A stretch of 64,000 nucleotides of DNA, taken from assembly GCA_031292625.1 (NCBI GenBank), contig JARLGU010000019.1, positions 1 to 64,000 on the forward strand, read 5' to 3'. This DNA is from Capsulimonadaceae bacterium. Lineage in GTDB: Bacteria; Armatimonadota; Armatimonadia; Armatimonadales; Capsulimonadaceae. A model generated the notes under the pieces. The model made no database searches and had not been told where the DNA came from. It saw only the letters and a list, made by a program, of their open reading frames with translations. Positions within the stretch are counted from its first letter, which is position 1. Each line of letters opens with the position of its first letter. The position numbers and the translations under genes were made by a program. Below, one piece after another: positions 1 to 8,156 of the stretch.

Positions 1-139
1 ACTTCTTGGCCTGAGCCTGACCGGTCTTGGCCAGAACCGACGTAATCGCAGCCGTCAGGCTCGTCTTGCCGTGGTCCACATGGCCGATTGTGCCAATGTT
101 GACGTGAGGCTTGCTTCGATCAAACTTCGCTTTCGCCAT
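1..139 (-). CDS. tuf: Elongation factor Tu, N-terminal 46 residues (runs off the window)
   Basis: EF-Tu brings aminoacyl-tRNA to the ribosome as a GTPase in the cytoplasm. The minus strand from the ATG at 139 reads [20 protein letters not shown] and continues [26 protein letters not shown] is the G1 P-loop typical of EF-Tu, and the start [24 protein letters not shown] is nearly invariant in the family. The rest lies outside the window. A tRNA-Thr gene 98 bp upstream on the same strand fits the common tRNA-tufB arrangement and probably shares its transcript. I see no defect. Confidence 0.97.
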   Translation of the reverse strand, partial: MAKAKFDRSKPHVNIGTIGHVDHGKTSLTAAITSVLAKTGQAQAKK

Positions 140-237
140 TTGCGTTCGTTGCTCTCATGGTGTGCGCCCGGCTAACAAGCCGCCCCGGAACCAAGAGGCT
201 TACTCCTTTGTGGTCTATTTGGTCCTAGTTGCAATAC

Positions 238-312
238 TGGAGCCCACGAAGGGAATCGGACCCTTGACCTCTTCTTTACCAAAGAAGTGCTCTACCACTG
301 AGCTACGTGGGC
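238..312 (-). tRNA. tRNA-Thr (anticodon GGT)
   Basis: The minus strand folds as a full cloverleaf. The acceptor stem is GCCCACG/CGTGGGC, the D-stem GCTC/GAGC, the anticodon stem CTTCT/AGAAG around loop TTGGTAA (anticodon GGT), and the T-stem AAGGG/CCCTT. The discriminator is T and the CCA end is encoded. It lies directly upstream of tuf. One oddity: the T-loop reads TCCGATT, so position 55 is C where nearly all elongator tRNAs have U (pseudouridine). Confidence 0.95.
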
Positions 313-358
313 GGAAAACATCCTCAGCTTTGCCCCGAATCAGGTGCAAAAGCGCTGT

Positions 359-388
359 TTTATACCCTGAGTTGCTTCAGTAGGTCAA
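359..388 (-). promoter_or_regulatory. Sigma70-like promoter for tRNA-Thr-tuf
   Basis: On the minus strand TTGACC (388-383) is followed after 18 bp by TATAAA (364-359), about 50 bp upstream of the tRNA 5' end. The sequence further upstream (about 396-465) is strongly AT-rich and could act as an UP element, as expected for a stable-RNA/translation-factor promoter. The assignment is by motif only. Confidence 0.6.
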
Positions 389-655
389 GAGGTAAGAGTA
401 AAACTAAGCACGTTATTAGCATTTAAATTTATCTGTAAATATAAAATAGCATTAAATGACTTTACACTTGTGCCAAATTGTGTGCGGCGTCGCAATGCCG
501 CGACGCCGGCGTGTGTATAACGCCGCGCGGAGCAGGCCTGTCGCCGAACTCTTACTCTGCCTCGACACGCATCTAGAAGCCCATTCGTCCGCTTGCATGC
601 GGTCCAGAACTGGACCGAATCCCTGATCCGCTGGAGCGAACTCCTGATCGAACAC
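389..655. other. Intergenic, no gene supported; one perfect hairpin
   Basis: No convincing coding signal lies between the tRNA promoter and the SGNH terminator. The part at about 396-465 is AT-rich. A perfect 8-bp inverted repeat GGCGTCGC/GCGACGCC with a 6-nt loop lies at 486-507, without a U-tract on either side. Open frames crossing this stretch show no family resemblance. Confidence 0.5.
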
Positions 656-697
656 GGAAGCCAGAGCAGCCGCCTCGCGGCGGATACTCTGGCTTCC
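656..697. terminator. Strong hairpin downstream of the SGNH hydrolase gene
   Basis: A perfect 11-bp inverted repeat, GGAAGCCAGAG (656-666) and CTCTGGCTTCC (687-697), encloses a second small stem, CCGC/GCGG. It starts 8 bp beyond the stop of the minus-strand SGNH gene, so it probably ends that transcript. There is no clear U-tract, so the efficiency is uncertain. Confidence 0.6.
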
Positions 698-704
698 TGC
701 CGCA

Positions 705-1283
705 TCAGCCCCATTTAGAAATGCGCTTCGCCAGTTCGCTCGCGGTCATCGCGTGTCCGGCATCGTTGAAGTGAAGGCCGTCTGGCGCGTAATACCGCGC
801 CGGATCGCAATCGACCAATTCCCCGTACAGGTCCCAAGTCTCGTAGCCGGCATCCGCCGCGATGGACAGTGCGGCCGCCATGTACAAGGACAAGGTCTCC
901 TCCTGGACTCCCGTTCGCTCGCTTGAGACGGGAAAGGACGACGCAAAGAGCGAATGCTCGCCTTTGATCTGGCGCAGGATCCGCCGCAGATTGATCTCGT
1001 ACTCCGCAAGCGGAACACGCCGATCTTTACTATCGTCGCCCTTGCGCGGAACGTCGTTGCAGCCCAGCATAACGACTATGTCGCGCGGTACGAAGACGGC
1101 CGCGGTCTCGGCCCGCGCGAGCATATCGCGCGTCGTGTTGCCGCCGACGCCGAGGTTTACTCGCCGTTCATATCGGGCGATGGCGTCGCAACCCTCGAGG
1201 CGGTGAAAGAATCCTCCCGCCGAATCCCCCGCGCCTTCCATGGAAGACGCTCCAAACCCAACCAAAATCATACGATTCTCCAT
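705..1283 (-). CDS. SGNH/GDSL-family hydrolase
   Basis: A probable esterase/lipase-like hydrolase of the SGNH fold, 192 aa from the ATG at 1283. Block I is GFGASSMEG with the nucleophile serine at residue 13 or 14. Block II glycine lies in NLGVGGNTTRD, block III is GCND, and block V is DGLHFND with the catalytic Asp and His. No signal peptide is visible from this start, so it is probably cytoplasmic. The longer open frame (to 1385) overruns into the regulator's 3' region and looks unused. The gene follows the GntR/LacI regulator by 86 bp on the same strand and may be co-transcribed. Sugar de-esterification (deacetylation) is a plausible role in this glycan locus, but that is inference. Confidence 0.85.
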   Translation of the reverse strand: MENRMILVGFGASSMEGAGDSAGGFFHRLEGCDAIARYERRVNLGVGGNTTRDMLARAETAAVFVPRDIVVMLGCNDVPRKGDDSKDRRVPLAEYEINLRRILRQIKGEHSLFASSFPVSSERTGVQEETLSLYMAAALSIAADAGYETWDLYGELVDCDPARYYAPDGLHFNDAGHAMTASELAKRISKWG

Positions 1284-1369
1284 ATGGAATGATCCCTGAC
1301 GCTTTACGCCTTTAAGGCGCTTCGCGGCGCTCGGGATAGAGGCTTGCTCGTGATCGAGACGGCGCCCCG

Positions 1370-2476
1370 CTAGATCGCGCCGCACGTTTTGCGGACGATC
1401 AGGGGCATGGACAGGAGCACGTGCTGGTACGGCTGACGCCTTTTGCCAGCTTCCTCGATACGGCCCAGGGCGAGTTCCGCAGCCCTCTTGCCGATGAGTT
1501 CAAAAGGCTGGCGCATCGTGGTTAGAACCGGCGGGCGCGCGGAGTAGCGGTCGAGATCATCGAAGCCGACGACGCTCATGTCGCCAGGCACTGTCCGTCC
1601 CCTGGCCTCGAGCTCGCTGATGAAGAAATAGGCGAGCGGGTCGTTCATCGTCACCACTGCCGTCGGCGATTCGGGACACGCATCGAACTGGTCGATCGCC
1701 GGTGCGACCGCCGCGTAGTCGCGGTTTTGCGCCACGAAGAGCCAATCCTCGCTTGAAGGAAGGCTGCGGGCGGACAACGCCTCGAAATACGCTGCCTTTC
1801 TCTGGGTCGTCGGCATGTTGATTTCGTCGGTCGTTAGAAATCCGATCCTGCGATGGCCGAGCGAACTCAAATAGCCTACGGCCTCGTCGATCCCAGCCAT
1901 GTTGTCGCTGCCAACATAGTCGCACGAGAAGCCGTCGGGAATTCGGTCGACGAGGATTATCGCCTTCCCCTGCTCCTGCATGCGCCTTAGAAGCGGCACC
2001 GTTGCGCTTCCGCCCGATTGCCAGATGATCACCGCGACCAGGTCGTTTTGTCCAAGCGACTCGATCGCCTCCACTTCATGCTGCGTCGCGATCTCCGGCG
2101 ACGATCCATACGTATCGATGACTCGCAGAAAACAGGACGACTTCTTGGCCCTTAGCCCCATGTTGATCCCGTGGAGGATCGCCTGGGAAGCCGGGTAAAT
2201 CGGATGCTGCGGCATAATCGCCACAATCGTCGGAACGCTGGTCCGGCTCTCGGCGGTTGCAAGCGCGGCAATCGACGCCCCCGTCGTGTTGACCCAGGGT
2301 CTCGCTCCGCGCCGCCTGCTGATAATGCCTTCCGATTCGAGTTGGACGAACGCGCGGCGGACGGAAGAGCGATGCACATTGAATTCTTCCGCGAGCGCTC
2401 TTTCGGCCGGGAGCCACGCGCCAGGGGCATAGACCCCTTCGTCGATTCTTTTCTTAAGAATCAGGTAGAGCTCCAT
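1370..2476 (-). CDS. GntR-type HTH / LacI-type sensor transcriptional regulator (locus A)
   Basis: This is a 368-aa repressor/activator of the GntR-LacI hybrid type. Residues about 1-65 are a GntR winged helix (MELYLILKKRIDEGVYAPGAWLPAERALAEEF...VRRAFVQLESEGIISRRRG). The rest resembles LacI sugar-binding domains (VDRIPDGFSCDYVGSDNMAGIDEAVGYL, HRRIGFL, VVGFDDLDRYSARPPVLTTMRQP). I chose the ATG at 2476, with GACGAG upstream. The ATG at 2515 abuts the operator motif and lacks a ribosome-binding site. A consensus promoter and a TTGGTCC-N4-TGGTACA motif sit upstream, and the same motif follows the divergent promoter of the glycan operon. This suggests the protein represses itself and the operon until a sugar ligand binds. 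Confidence 0.88.
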   Translation of the reverse strand: MELYLILKKRIDEGVYAPGAWLPAERALAEEFNVHRSSVRRAFVQLESEGIISRRRGARPWVNTTGASIAALATAESRTSVPTIVAIMPQHPIYPASQAILHGINMGLRAKKSSCFLRVIDTYGSSPEIATQHEVEAIESLGQNDLVAVIIWQSGGSATVPLLRRMQEQGKAIILVDRIPDGFSCDYVGSDNMAGIDEAVGYLSSLGHRRIGFLTTDEINMPTTQRKAAYFEALSARSLPSSEDWLFVAQNRDYAAVAPAIDQFDACPESPTAVVTMNDPLAYFFISELEARGRTVPGDMSVVGFDDLDRYSARPPVLTTMRQPFELIGKRAAELALGRIEEAGKRRQPYQHVLLSMPLIVRKTCGAI

Positions 2477-2517
2477 CGGGCTCGTCTCAATTTGCTTAAC
2501 GAATGTTGTGATCATAA

Positions 2518-2536
2518 TGTACCAAACTGGACCAAC
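2518..2536 (-). promoter_or_regulatory. Putative operator of the locus A regulator (regulator side)
   Basis: The minus strand reads GTTGGTCC-AGTT-TGGTACA, two TGGTMC half-sites 11 bp apart in direct orientation. It lies just downstream of the -10 box of the regulator promoter. Fifteen of 19 positions match the element at 2691-2709 on the other side of the divergent region, with only the central 4 bp differing. Its position after the -10 suits repression. Confidence 0.6.
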
Positions 2537-2545
2537 GACAAGCTT

Positions 2546-2574
2546 ATTATCCCAGGCAGTCCGCCAAATGTCAA
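2546..2574 (-). promoter_or_regulatory. Sigma70 promoter of the locus A regulator
   Basis: TTGACA (2574-2569), a 17-bp spacer, then GATAAT (2551-2546) on the minus strand: close to the full consensus. The predicted start of transcription (about 2540) falls just before the operator motif. Confidence 0.75.
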
Positions 2575-2654
2575 GCAGTATTTTTCCGGCCAGTGATTGC
2601 CGCCGCACGATCACGACGCTCGAAAAATATTGGCGAGCTCCGTCTCAGCTCCTC

Positions 2655-2683
2655 TTGACAGAAAGCAGGGATGATGATACAAT
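2655..2683 (+). promoter_or_regulatory. Sigma70 promoter of the locus A glycan operon
   Basis: TTGACA (2655-2660), a 17-bp spacer and TACAAT (2678-2683). Transcription would begin near 2690. That rules out translation of the first pseudopilin from the upstream ATG at 2671 and supports the GTG at 2773. Confidence 0.75.
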
Positions 2684-2690
2684 GGCCACA

Positions 2691-2709
2691 GTTGGTCCCT
2701 AATGGTACA
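2691..2709 (+). promoter_or_regulatory. Putative operator of the locus A regulator (operon side)
   Basis: GTTGGTCC-CTAA-TGGTACA, the same 15 fixed positions as the element at 2518-2536. A third weaker half-site, TGGACA, follows 10 bp later (2713-2718). It lies directly behind the -10 of the operon promoter, at or just after the start of transcription. Confidence 0.6.
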
Positions 2710-2772
2710 GATTGGACAGTCAAGGATTGCTTTGTACTTTTCGACCAACAAACGATCTGGAGGGTTCCTTTT

Positions 2773-3663
2773 GTGAACGTCAGAAGATCCGCCAATACAG
2801 CCTTTACATTAATAGAACTCCTCGTTGTCATTGCAATAATTGCGATTCTTGCAGCAATTCTCTTCCCAGTGTTTGCGACTGCGCGGGAAAAGGCGCGGCA
2901 AAGCTCATGCGCCAGCAACGAAAAGCAGATCGCGCTGGCGATGGTTCAGTACGCGCAGGACTACGACGAAATGATGGTGCCCTATCGCCTCAGCTACACC
3001 GGCATCAACTCGTACAATTGTTGGACGGCGTGCGTCTATCCTTACGTAAAAAGCCTGAACGTGTTCATTTGCCCGAGCCAATCGTTTCAGGGAAGCCAGC
3101 TCGATTACACGTACAATGAAGCTGTCGGTTCGATTTGCAGCTCTAGTCAGGGCGGATGTGTTGGGAATCAGTCGATTACGCAAGTACAGTACCCAGCCAG
3201 CACGGTCACGATTACAGACGCCATGGGGGGAAGCGACAGCAGTGTCGCAAGCAACATCTCGTCCAGTACAAGCGGTGCGGCCTACTTTTTCGAGATTACG
3301 AGTTCCGTAAATGCTCAGTCTAATGCTTGGCCGTTTAGCGACGTGGGCGGAGGAGGCGGCGGATCCAACGTACTTGCCAACGCCTATGAATTAGGCAAGA
3401 TGGGCGGACCCAGTACAAACGGCAATACATGCGATGCAGAACCGTCCGCAACCCGCCACTCGGGCGGGGCAAACTACGCCTTTGTAGACGGCCACGTCAA
3501 GTGGTCCAGGGCCATTACATTCCCAAACGTCGCCGCGTTGAACAATACTTATCTCAATTGCACTCCGGCGCCCTGGCTTATGACCAATCAGGGGCCGCCT
3601 TCCAATGGCATGGTCTATCAATCGCAAGACGGCGCGATAGGCACGACTACTTACTACGAATAG
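2773..3663 (+). CDS. DUF1559-type pseudopilin A1
   Basis: A type IV pilin-like secreted/surface protein, 296 aa. The N-terminus has a short leader ending in Ala, then the class III signal [21 protein letters not shown], which is both prepilin cleavage site and membrane helix. [21 protein letters not shown] follows, and the C-terminus has [16 protein letters not shown], the H-X9-DG hallmark of the family. The GTG at 2773 has GGAGGG 8 nt upstream; an upstream ATG lies before the predicted transcription start. First gene of the locus A operon. The role of DUF1559 proteins is not established. Co-regulation with secreted glycosidases suggests glycan binding or surface display (inference). Residues 40-72 and the C-terminus are almost identical to A2. 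Confidence 0.9.
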   Translation: MNVRRSANTAFTLIELLVVIAIIAILAAILFPVFATAREKARQSSCASNEKQIALAMVQYAQDYDEMMVPYRLSYTGINSYNCWTACVYPYVKSLNVFICPSQSFQGSQLDYTYNEAVGSICSSSQGGCVGNQSITQVQYPASTVTITDAMGGSDSSVASNISSSTSGAAYFFEITSSVNAQSNAWPFSDVGGGGGGSNVLANAYELGKMGGPSTNGNTCDAEPSATRHSGGANYAFVDGHVKWSRAITFPNVAALNNTYLNCTPAPWLMTNQGPPSNGMVYQSQDGAIGTTTYYE

Positions 3664-3759
3664 CTAGCTTGCCGACGCGCCAGGGGTAGTTTCCGGCGAG
3701 GCGGCGGCAATACCAACTGCGGCAACAACTTTGCATTGCCTTATGGGAAGGTTTCCTTT

Positions 3760-4662
3760 ATGACTACCAAAATATCTCGAATGACAGCATTCACTTTGAT
3801 CGAATTGCTCGTAGTTATAGCGATTATTGCGATTTTAGCGGCAATTCTCTTTCCCGTGTTCGCGACTGCTCGCGAAAAGGCGCGGCAAAGCACATGCGCC
3901 AGCAACGAAAAGCAGATCGCGCTGGCGATGGTTCAGTACGCGCAGGACTACGACGAAATGATGGTGCCCTATCGCATTAACCAGTCCTTCAATTGTTGGC
4001 CGGCCTGCGTCTATCCCTACGTGAAGAGCTTGCAAGTGTTCACATGCCCAAGCCAATCGATTCAGGGTAGTCAGCTCGACTACACGTATAATTCAGCTGT
4101 AGCTTCGCTTTGCAGCTCTTATACTTACACGACTATTTCTGAAGGCTGTGTCGGAAATCAATCGATAACGCAAATACAATTCCCCGCCAACACGGTCACC
4201 GTTGCAGACGCCTTGAGCGGGACGAGCGTGACCGATTCGAGTGCCGCGGTAAGCATATCGTCGGCAACTAACGGGACGGCATACTATTTTGGCGTCAATA
4301 ATTCAGCAGGTGGTCAGCAACCTAATTTCGCGTCCAGCGATTTGGGGGCGGGAGGCGTCGGTTTGAACAGTGTCGGCACCGCCGGAGAAGTTGCCAAGGT
4401 GGCGGGTCCCGGTTCCAGCAATACACCATGCGAAGGTATTGTGGCGGCGATCCGGCACTCGGGAGGAGCTAACTACGCTTTTGTCGACGGTCATGTCAAG
4501 TGGTTTAGAGGCGCTACCTTCGCAGTATCTAATCCATGGAGCATTCAGAACACGAATTGCAACGGTGCGCCATTTAATGCGGCCAACCAGGCTCCGCCTT
4601 CCAGTGGCATGGTCTATCAATCGCAAGACAACGCGATAGGCACGACAACCTACTACGAATAG
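3760..4662 (+). CDS. DUF1559-type pseudopilin A2
   Basis: A 300-aa pseudopilin with leader [10 protein letters not shown], the [21 protein letters not shown] helix, and C-terminal [16 protein letters not shown], ending IGTTTYYE. The ATG at 3760 follows GGGAAGG by 8 nt; the upstream ATG at 3736 lacks a site. It is a recent duplicate of A1. About 100 bp behind the membrane helix (3880-3976 against 2890-2989) and the last 70 bp are nearly identical, while the middle has diverged strongly, as expected if only the assembly parts are under constraint or conversion. The middle part, rich in Ser/Thr/Asn/Gly, probably forms the exposed domain. Confidence 0.9.
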   Translation: MTTKISRMTAFTLIELLVVIAIIAILAAILFPVFATAREKARQSTCASNEKQIALAMVQYAQDYDEMMVPYRINQSFNCWPACVYPYVKSLQVFTCPSQSIQGSQLDYTYNSAVASLCSSYTYTTISEGCVGNQSITQIQFPANTVTVADALSGTSVTDSSAAVSISSATNGTAYYFGVNNSAGGQQPNFASSDLGAGGVGLNSVGTAGEVAKVAGPGSSNTPCEGIVAAIRHSGGANYAFVDGHVKWFRGATFAVSNPWSIQNTNCNGAPFNAANQAPPSSGMVYQSQDNAIGTTTYYE

Positions 4663-4764
4663 CCTGCATCTGGGTAACTATATGGATGTAGGTTCCGGCG
4701 CGGCGGTGAGCCGTATTTGGATGCGAGCTACCAGTTGCGATCCCCGATGAGGAGGGTTTCTTTT

Positions 4765-5583
4765 ATGACTACCAAAATATCTCGAAAGACAGCATTTACT
4801 CTTATAGAGCTTCTCGTTGTCATCGCCATTATTTCGATTCTTGCGGCTATTCTGTTTCCCGTTTTCGCGACGGCTCGCGAAAAGGCGCGCCAGACAACGT
4901 GCGCCAGCAACCTCAAGCAGATCGGACTCGCATTTGTGCAGTACTGTCAGGACAACGACGAAACATCGCTGCCGGTTCAATCTCCGGACACGGGGAACTC
5001 AGCGTGTACCAACCTGGTGTATTCGCCGGGAATGATACTCGCGCCTTACATAAAGTCGCCGAATGTTTGGATATGTCCGTCAGATACAATTGTGAGCCCC
5101 CTGTATTCCGCGAACTACTGCACTCTTATATCCAGCTCGGCGACATACAACTGCTACACGGAGGTCAGTTACGGATACAACGCCTACCTGATGGAGCAAT
5201 GGAAACTGGGAAATCCCAACGGGGTCACGACAGCCAATGCGCTTTGCGGCGCAATCACACCGGCCAAACTTTCACAGCTTACGACGCCTTCTCAGGACGG
5301 GCTGTTCTTTGCGGACCGTACCCAATGGGCAGGCTATCTGCTCGCCTGGGCCGCCAACTCATTTCTGATGGTGGAAGGTATCGACAACAACAACTATCAG
5401 AGCGAACAGCCGAATGGTCCGCAGCAGGGGCATAACGCAGGCGGGAACGTGGCGTATGCGGATGGCCATGTCAAGTGGCTGACCGGCAAGTTCCTTGGCG
5501 GCCAGCAGGTTATCGAGAACCAGAGCGGCAGCAACAGCGCGCGCGGCTTCGGAAGCACGACCCCCAACATTTACCACGAGTAG
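4765..5583 (+). CDS. DUF1559-type pseudopilin A3
   Basis: A 272-aa pseudopilin whose leader [10 protein letters not shown] is nearly the same as A2's. It continues [44 protein letters not shown] and has C-terminal [23 protein letters not shown] lies 9 nt before the ATG at 4765. The middle region ([16 protein letters not shown]...[14 protein letters not shown]) is shared with A4 but not with A1/A2, so the four genes form two pairs. Third gene of the operon. Confidence 0.9.
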   Translation: MTTKISRKTAFTLIELLVVIAIISILAAILFPVFATAREKARQTTCASNLKQIGLAFVQYCQDNDETSLPVQSPDTGNSACTNLVYSPGMILAPYIKSPNVWICPSDTIVSPLYSANYCTLISSSATYNCYTEVSYGYNAYLMEQWKLGNPNGVTTANALCGAITPAKLSQLTTPSQDGLFFADRTQWAGYLLAWAANSFLMVEGIDNNNYQSEQPNGPQQGHNAGGNVAYADGHVKWLTGKFLGGQQVIENQSGSNSARGFGSTTPNIYHE

Positions 5584-5619
5584 GCAAGCCGGAGAAATAA
5601 GGATCTAAGGAGATTACAA

Positions 5620-6471
5620 ATGGCATCGAAGCCCTGCACCGAAAAGGCGTTCTCGCTCGGCGAGCTTCTCGTCGCGATCATGATTGTGGCGGTTCTGGCC
5701 GCTGCGCTCTTCCCGCTATTTGCACAAATTCGTGAGCGCGACAATCAGGCGACTTGCCAGAGCAACCTGAGCAAGATTAGCGCGGCGTTTGCGCAGTACA
5801 CGCAGGATTACGATCAAACGTCAGTCCTGGTTCTTAGCGGCGATAAGTGTACCAATTCCTTTGGCGCTGCAAAACTTACGCCGGGTATGGAGCTTGCTCC
5901 CTATCTTAAATCGACGAGCGTTTGGCGCTGTCCCGACGACACGGTTGCAAGCGATGACGATCCGAATACGGAAATCCCCGGCTCATACAATGGTTACAAC
6001 ATTATAAGCTATGGCTACAACGCTTACTTGATGCTGCAGTGGAAGTGCGGCGATCCGTGGGGCATGACGGACGCCAACCACGGAGATCATCCTTGCCATA
6101 ACACACTGGGCAAGACATCGCTCTGTGGCATGGTGACGCCAATCAAGATGTCGCAGCTCAAGACTCCTTCCAAGGACGGCATCTTCTTTGCGGATCGCGA
6201 TCAGTGGGGCGGATTTCTTCTTTCCGGGGCTCCCGAATCTCTAAAGAAGATCGAAGGCAACCCTCTAAACCCGTGGCCTAACGGAGTGCTCGGACACTCG
6301 AACGGCGGCTCGGTTGCCTATGCCGATGGACACGTTAAGTGGGTTTCCGGAAAGGATCTAGAAGATCAACGTCAAATCGAAATCGGCGTTGCCGGCAACT
6401 ACGCTGGATCCGGCGGTTACGATCCGAGTTTCCGGCCGTTCGGGGAGCACGCGACGATCTACCATGAGTAA
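5620..6471 (+). CDS. DUF1559-type pseudopilin A4 (divergent N-terminus)
   Basis: A 283-aa paralogue of A3, with a good site (TAAGGAG) before the ATG at 5620. The prepilin signal is degenerate: KAFSLGELLVAIMIVAVLAAALFPLF. The +5 Glu is kept, but the FTLIELL core is changed. The C-terminus has [16 protein letters not shown], and [19 protein letters not shown] matches A3. Extra Cys and His residues (KCTN, HGDHPCHNTLGKTSLCG) in the middle could bind a metal or form disulphides. Its stop codon supplies part of the ribosome-binding site of the next gene. Confidence 0.85.
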   Translation: MASKPCTEKAFSLGELLVAIMIVAVLAAALFPLFAQIRERDNQATCQSNLSKISAAFAQYTQDYDQTSVLVLSGDKCTNSFGAAKLTPGMELAPYLKSTSVWRCPDDTVASDDDPNTEIPGSYNGYNIISYGYNAYLMLQWKCGDPWGMTDANHGDHPCHNTLGKTSLCGMVTPIKMSQLKTPSKDGIFFADRDQWGGFLLSGAPESLKKIEGNPLNPWPNGVLGHSNGGSVAYADGHVKWVSGKDLEDQRQIEIGVAGNYAGSGGYDPSFRPFGEHATIYHE

Positions 6472-6481
6472 GGAACCTACA

Positions 6482-8146
6482 GTGACAAGCTACACTAGGC
6501 GACAGCTCTTTCGCACCGGCGTCGGAGCTTTGAGCGCGGCAGCTCTGATACATTTGTCTGGACAGGACGGCGAACAGCCAGCATTAGCGTCCACAACCAA
6601 AGGGACAGCGCTTCCGGCGGCAGGACCATCGGTCGCGCGTATCGAGCGTATCAACGGCATTCCGACCTTCATTGTCGATGGTCAGCCGTTTCTAATCAAC
6701 GGCTCCCATCTAAACACGTGGCAGGCGTACCATCAAGACAAGCCGGTGGTCGATTTCTTCGACTGGTGCCAGCGCGTCAACTGCACAGCCGTCGGGATGG
6801 AGCTGTACTGGTCGTTCATCGAAACTAGCGAAGGCGTCTACGACTTCTCGTCGCTCAATTGGATCATCAAGCAGTCCGAGGCGCATGGGCTCAAACTCGT
6901 CCTTCAGCTTTACAACAGCAACGTCTGCGGAACCATCGAGAACGGATCGGATGCGCATCCCGATCCCGTATGGGTGCCCAAGTACATTCGGGAGGCTCCC
7001 GATAAGTACCAGCGCATCGTCCTGCCGCCCGATTGCGAGAAGCTCTACGTGTCCAGCGGACCACCCATGTGTCCGAACGACCCGCGCACGCTCGAACGCG
7101 AGCGGAAGTACATGGTCCGGCTTGCGGACTATCTGCGGGAGCACGATCGGAACCGCACGGTTATCATGGCGCAAGTGAACAACGAATACGTATGTTGGGT
7201 CTACAAGGGCTCTCCGGAAGGCAATTTCGATTGGACAAGAGTGCCCGATGGCCGCGGGGTTCGCTGCATCTGCCCCTATTGCGACGCCAAGTGGAACGCG
7301 GGATACGGCGGGAACTGCTATGAGTTCATGTACGACAGCTTTGCGGATTATACGCGCGTCTTGAGCGATGCTTTTCGCGCGGACTATCCGCTGCCGCTCT
7401 ATCTCAACAGTCCCGGTATCCCGCCCGATCAGATCCGCGGCTATCTCGGCAAGTGTCCGAATATCGCAATCGTTGGCATCGACGAGGTCATCGACCCGCA
7501 CGAGCCCAACGAGCTGTGCGCCGGACAGGTCTGCCGCAACATTGCGTTTGCTGCAGAGGTTCCGACGCAGAGGCCCAAAACGCGCTTTTTCATCGATGTT
7601 CTGCCGTACTATTTTGTGATTGGTCTCCTTGGCATCGGTCACCTTCTCTGGGACGCGCCGCCGCCGGATCGCGCATCGGAGGATGAGGATGTCAGCCGCC
7701 GCTATGAGCAGGCGCTGTATCCGCTGAAATATGCCCAATCGCTGATTGCTCGCTATCGTGGAACGGCGCAGCTTTCCGCTTGGTATGCGCTGCGAGACTT
7801 CGAGAGCGACTATCCGCAAAGCACGTTCGTCCGCGAGGGGGCAATGACGAGGATCGAGAGCCTCTCGAACAGGGCCTATGTCCACGATATTCAGATTGGC
7901 AACCGCATGATCAGCGTCCGCGCCAGCGAGGCGGGCGTCGCGATCGCGCCGTCGGAGAATGTGCTGGTGATCGGAACGCCGCGTGCGAGCATCGATCTCA
8001 AGGGCGTTCGCGTCGCCAGCGTCGAGAACGGGCAGTATGTGGGCGATGCGTGGCATTCGATGGGGGCGTTTGCCTTCGAGAAGCGCGCCGACGGAGCACG
8101 CCTTCAGATTCGCGAGCCGAGTGTTTTGAGAATTCAGTTCGCATGA
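6482..8146 (+). CDS. Tat-exported GH35/GH42-like glycosidase, paralogue 1
   Basis: A probable exported beta-galactosidase-like hydrolase, 554 aa from the GTG at 6482 (TAAGGA 8 nt upstream, overlapping the stop of A4). The N-terminus carries a twin-arginine signal, YTRRQLFRTGVGALSAAALI. The TIM-barrel begins near PTFIVDGQPFLINGSHL; EGVYDF and LVLQLYNSNV follow. The likely acid/base is Glu235 in AQVNNEYV, which matches the NEY signature of GH35/GH42. A candidate nucleophile is Glu359 in AFAAEVP. The C-terminal part looks like a small beta domain. About three quarters identical to the next gene, with long identical stretches at the C-terminus. The exact GH family and substrate cannot be fixed from sequence alone. 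Confidence 0.8.
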   Translation: MTSYTRRQLFRTGVGALSAAALIHLSGQDGEQPALASTTKGTALPAAGPSVARIERINGIPTFIVDGQPFLINGSHLNTWQAYHQDKPVVDFFDWCQRVNCTAVGMELYWSFIETSEGVYDFSSLNWIIKQSEAHGLKLVLQLYNSNVCGTIENGSDAHPDPVWVPKYIREAPDKYQRIVLPPDCEKLYVSSGPPMCPNDPRTLERERKYMVRLADYLREHDRNRTVIMAQVNNEYVCWVYKGSPEGNFDWTRVPDGRGVRCICPYCDAKWNAGYGGNCYEFMYDSFADYTRVLSDAFRADYPLPLYLNSPGIPPDQIRGYLGKCPNIAIVGIDEVIDPHEPNELCAGQVCRNIAFAAEVPTQRPKTRFFIDVLPYYFVIGLLGIGHLLWDAPPPDRASEDEDVSRRYEQALYPLKYAQSLIARYRGTAQLSAWYALRDFESDYPQSTFVREGAMTRIESLSNRAYVHDIQIGNRMISVRASEAGVAIAPSENVLVIGTPRASIDLKGVRVASVENGQYVGDAWHSMGAFAFEKRADGARLQIREPSVLRIQFA

Positions 8147-8156
8147 GGGCAGAGTT

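Noticed and set aside
111-383. A 90-codon plus-strand frame
   Set aside because: It runs through the tuf start, the tRNA gene and its promoter on the opposite strand.
385-714. Minus-strand frames of 109 and 67 codons in the intergenic region
   Set aside because: They span the terminator hairpin of the SGNH gene and AT-rich sequence, without a start signal or family similarity.
2671-2772. Upstream ATG (2671) as start of pseudopilin A1
   Set aside because: It lies inside the promoter spacer, upstream of the predicted transcription start; the GTG at 2773 has a proper GGAGGG site.
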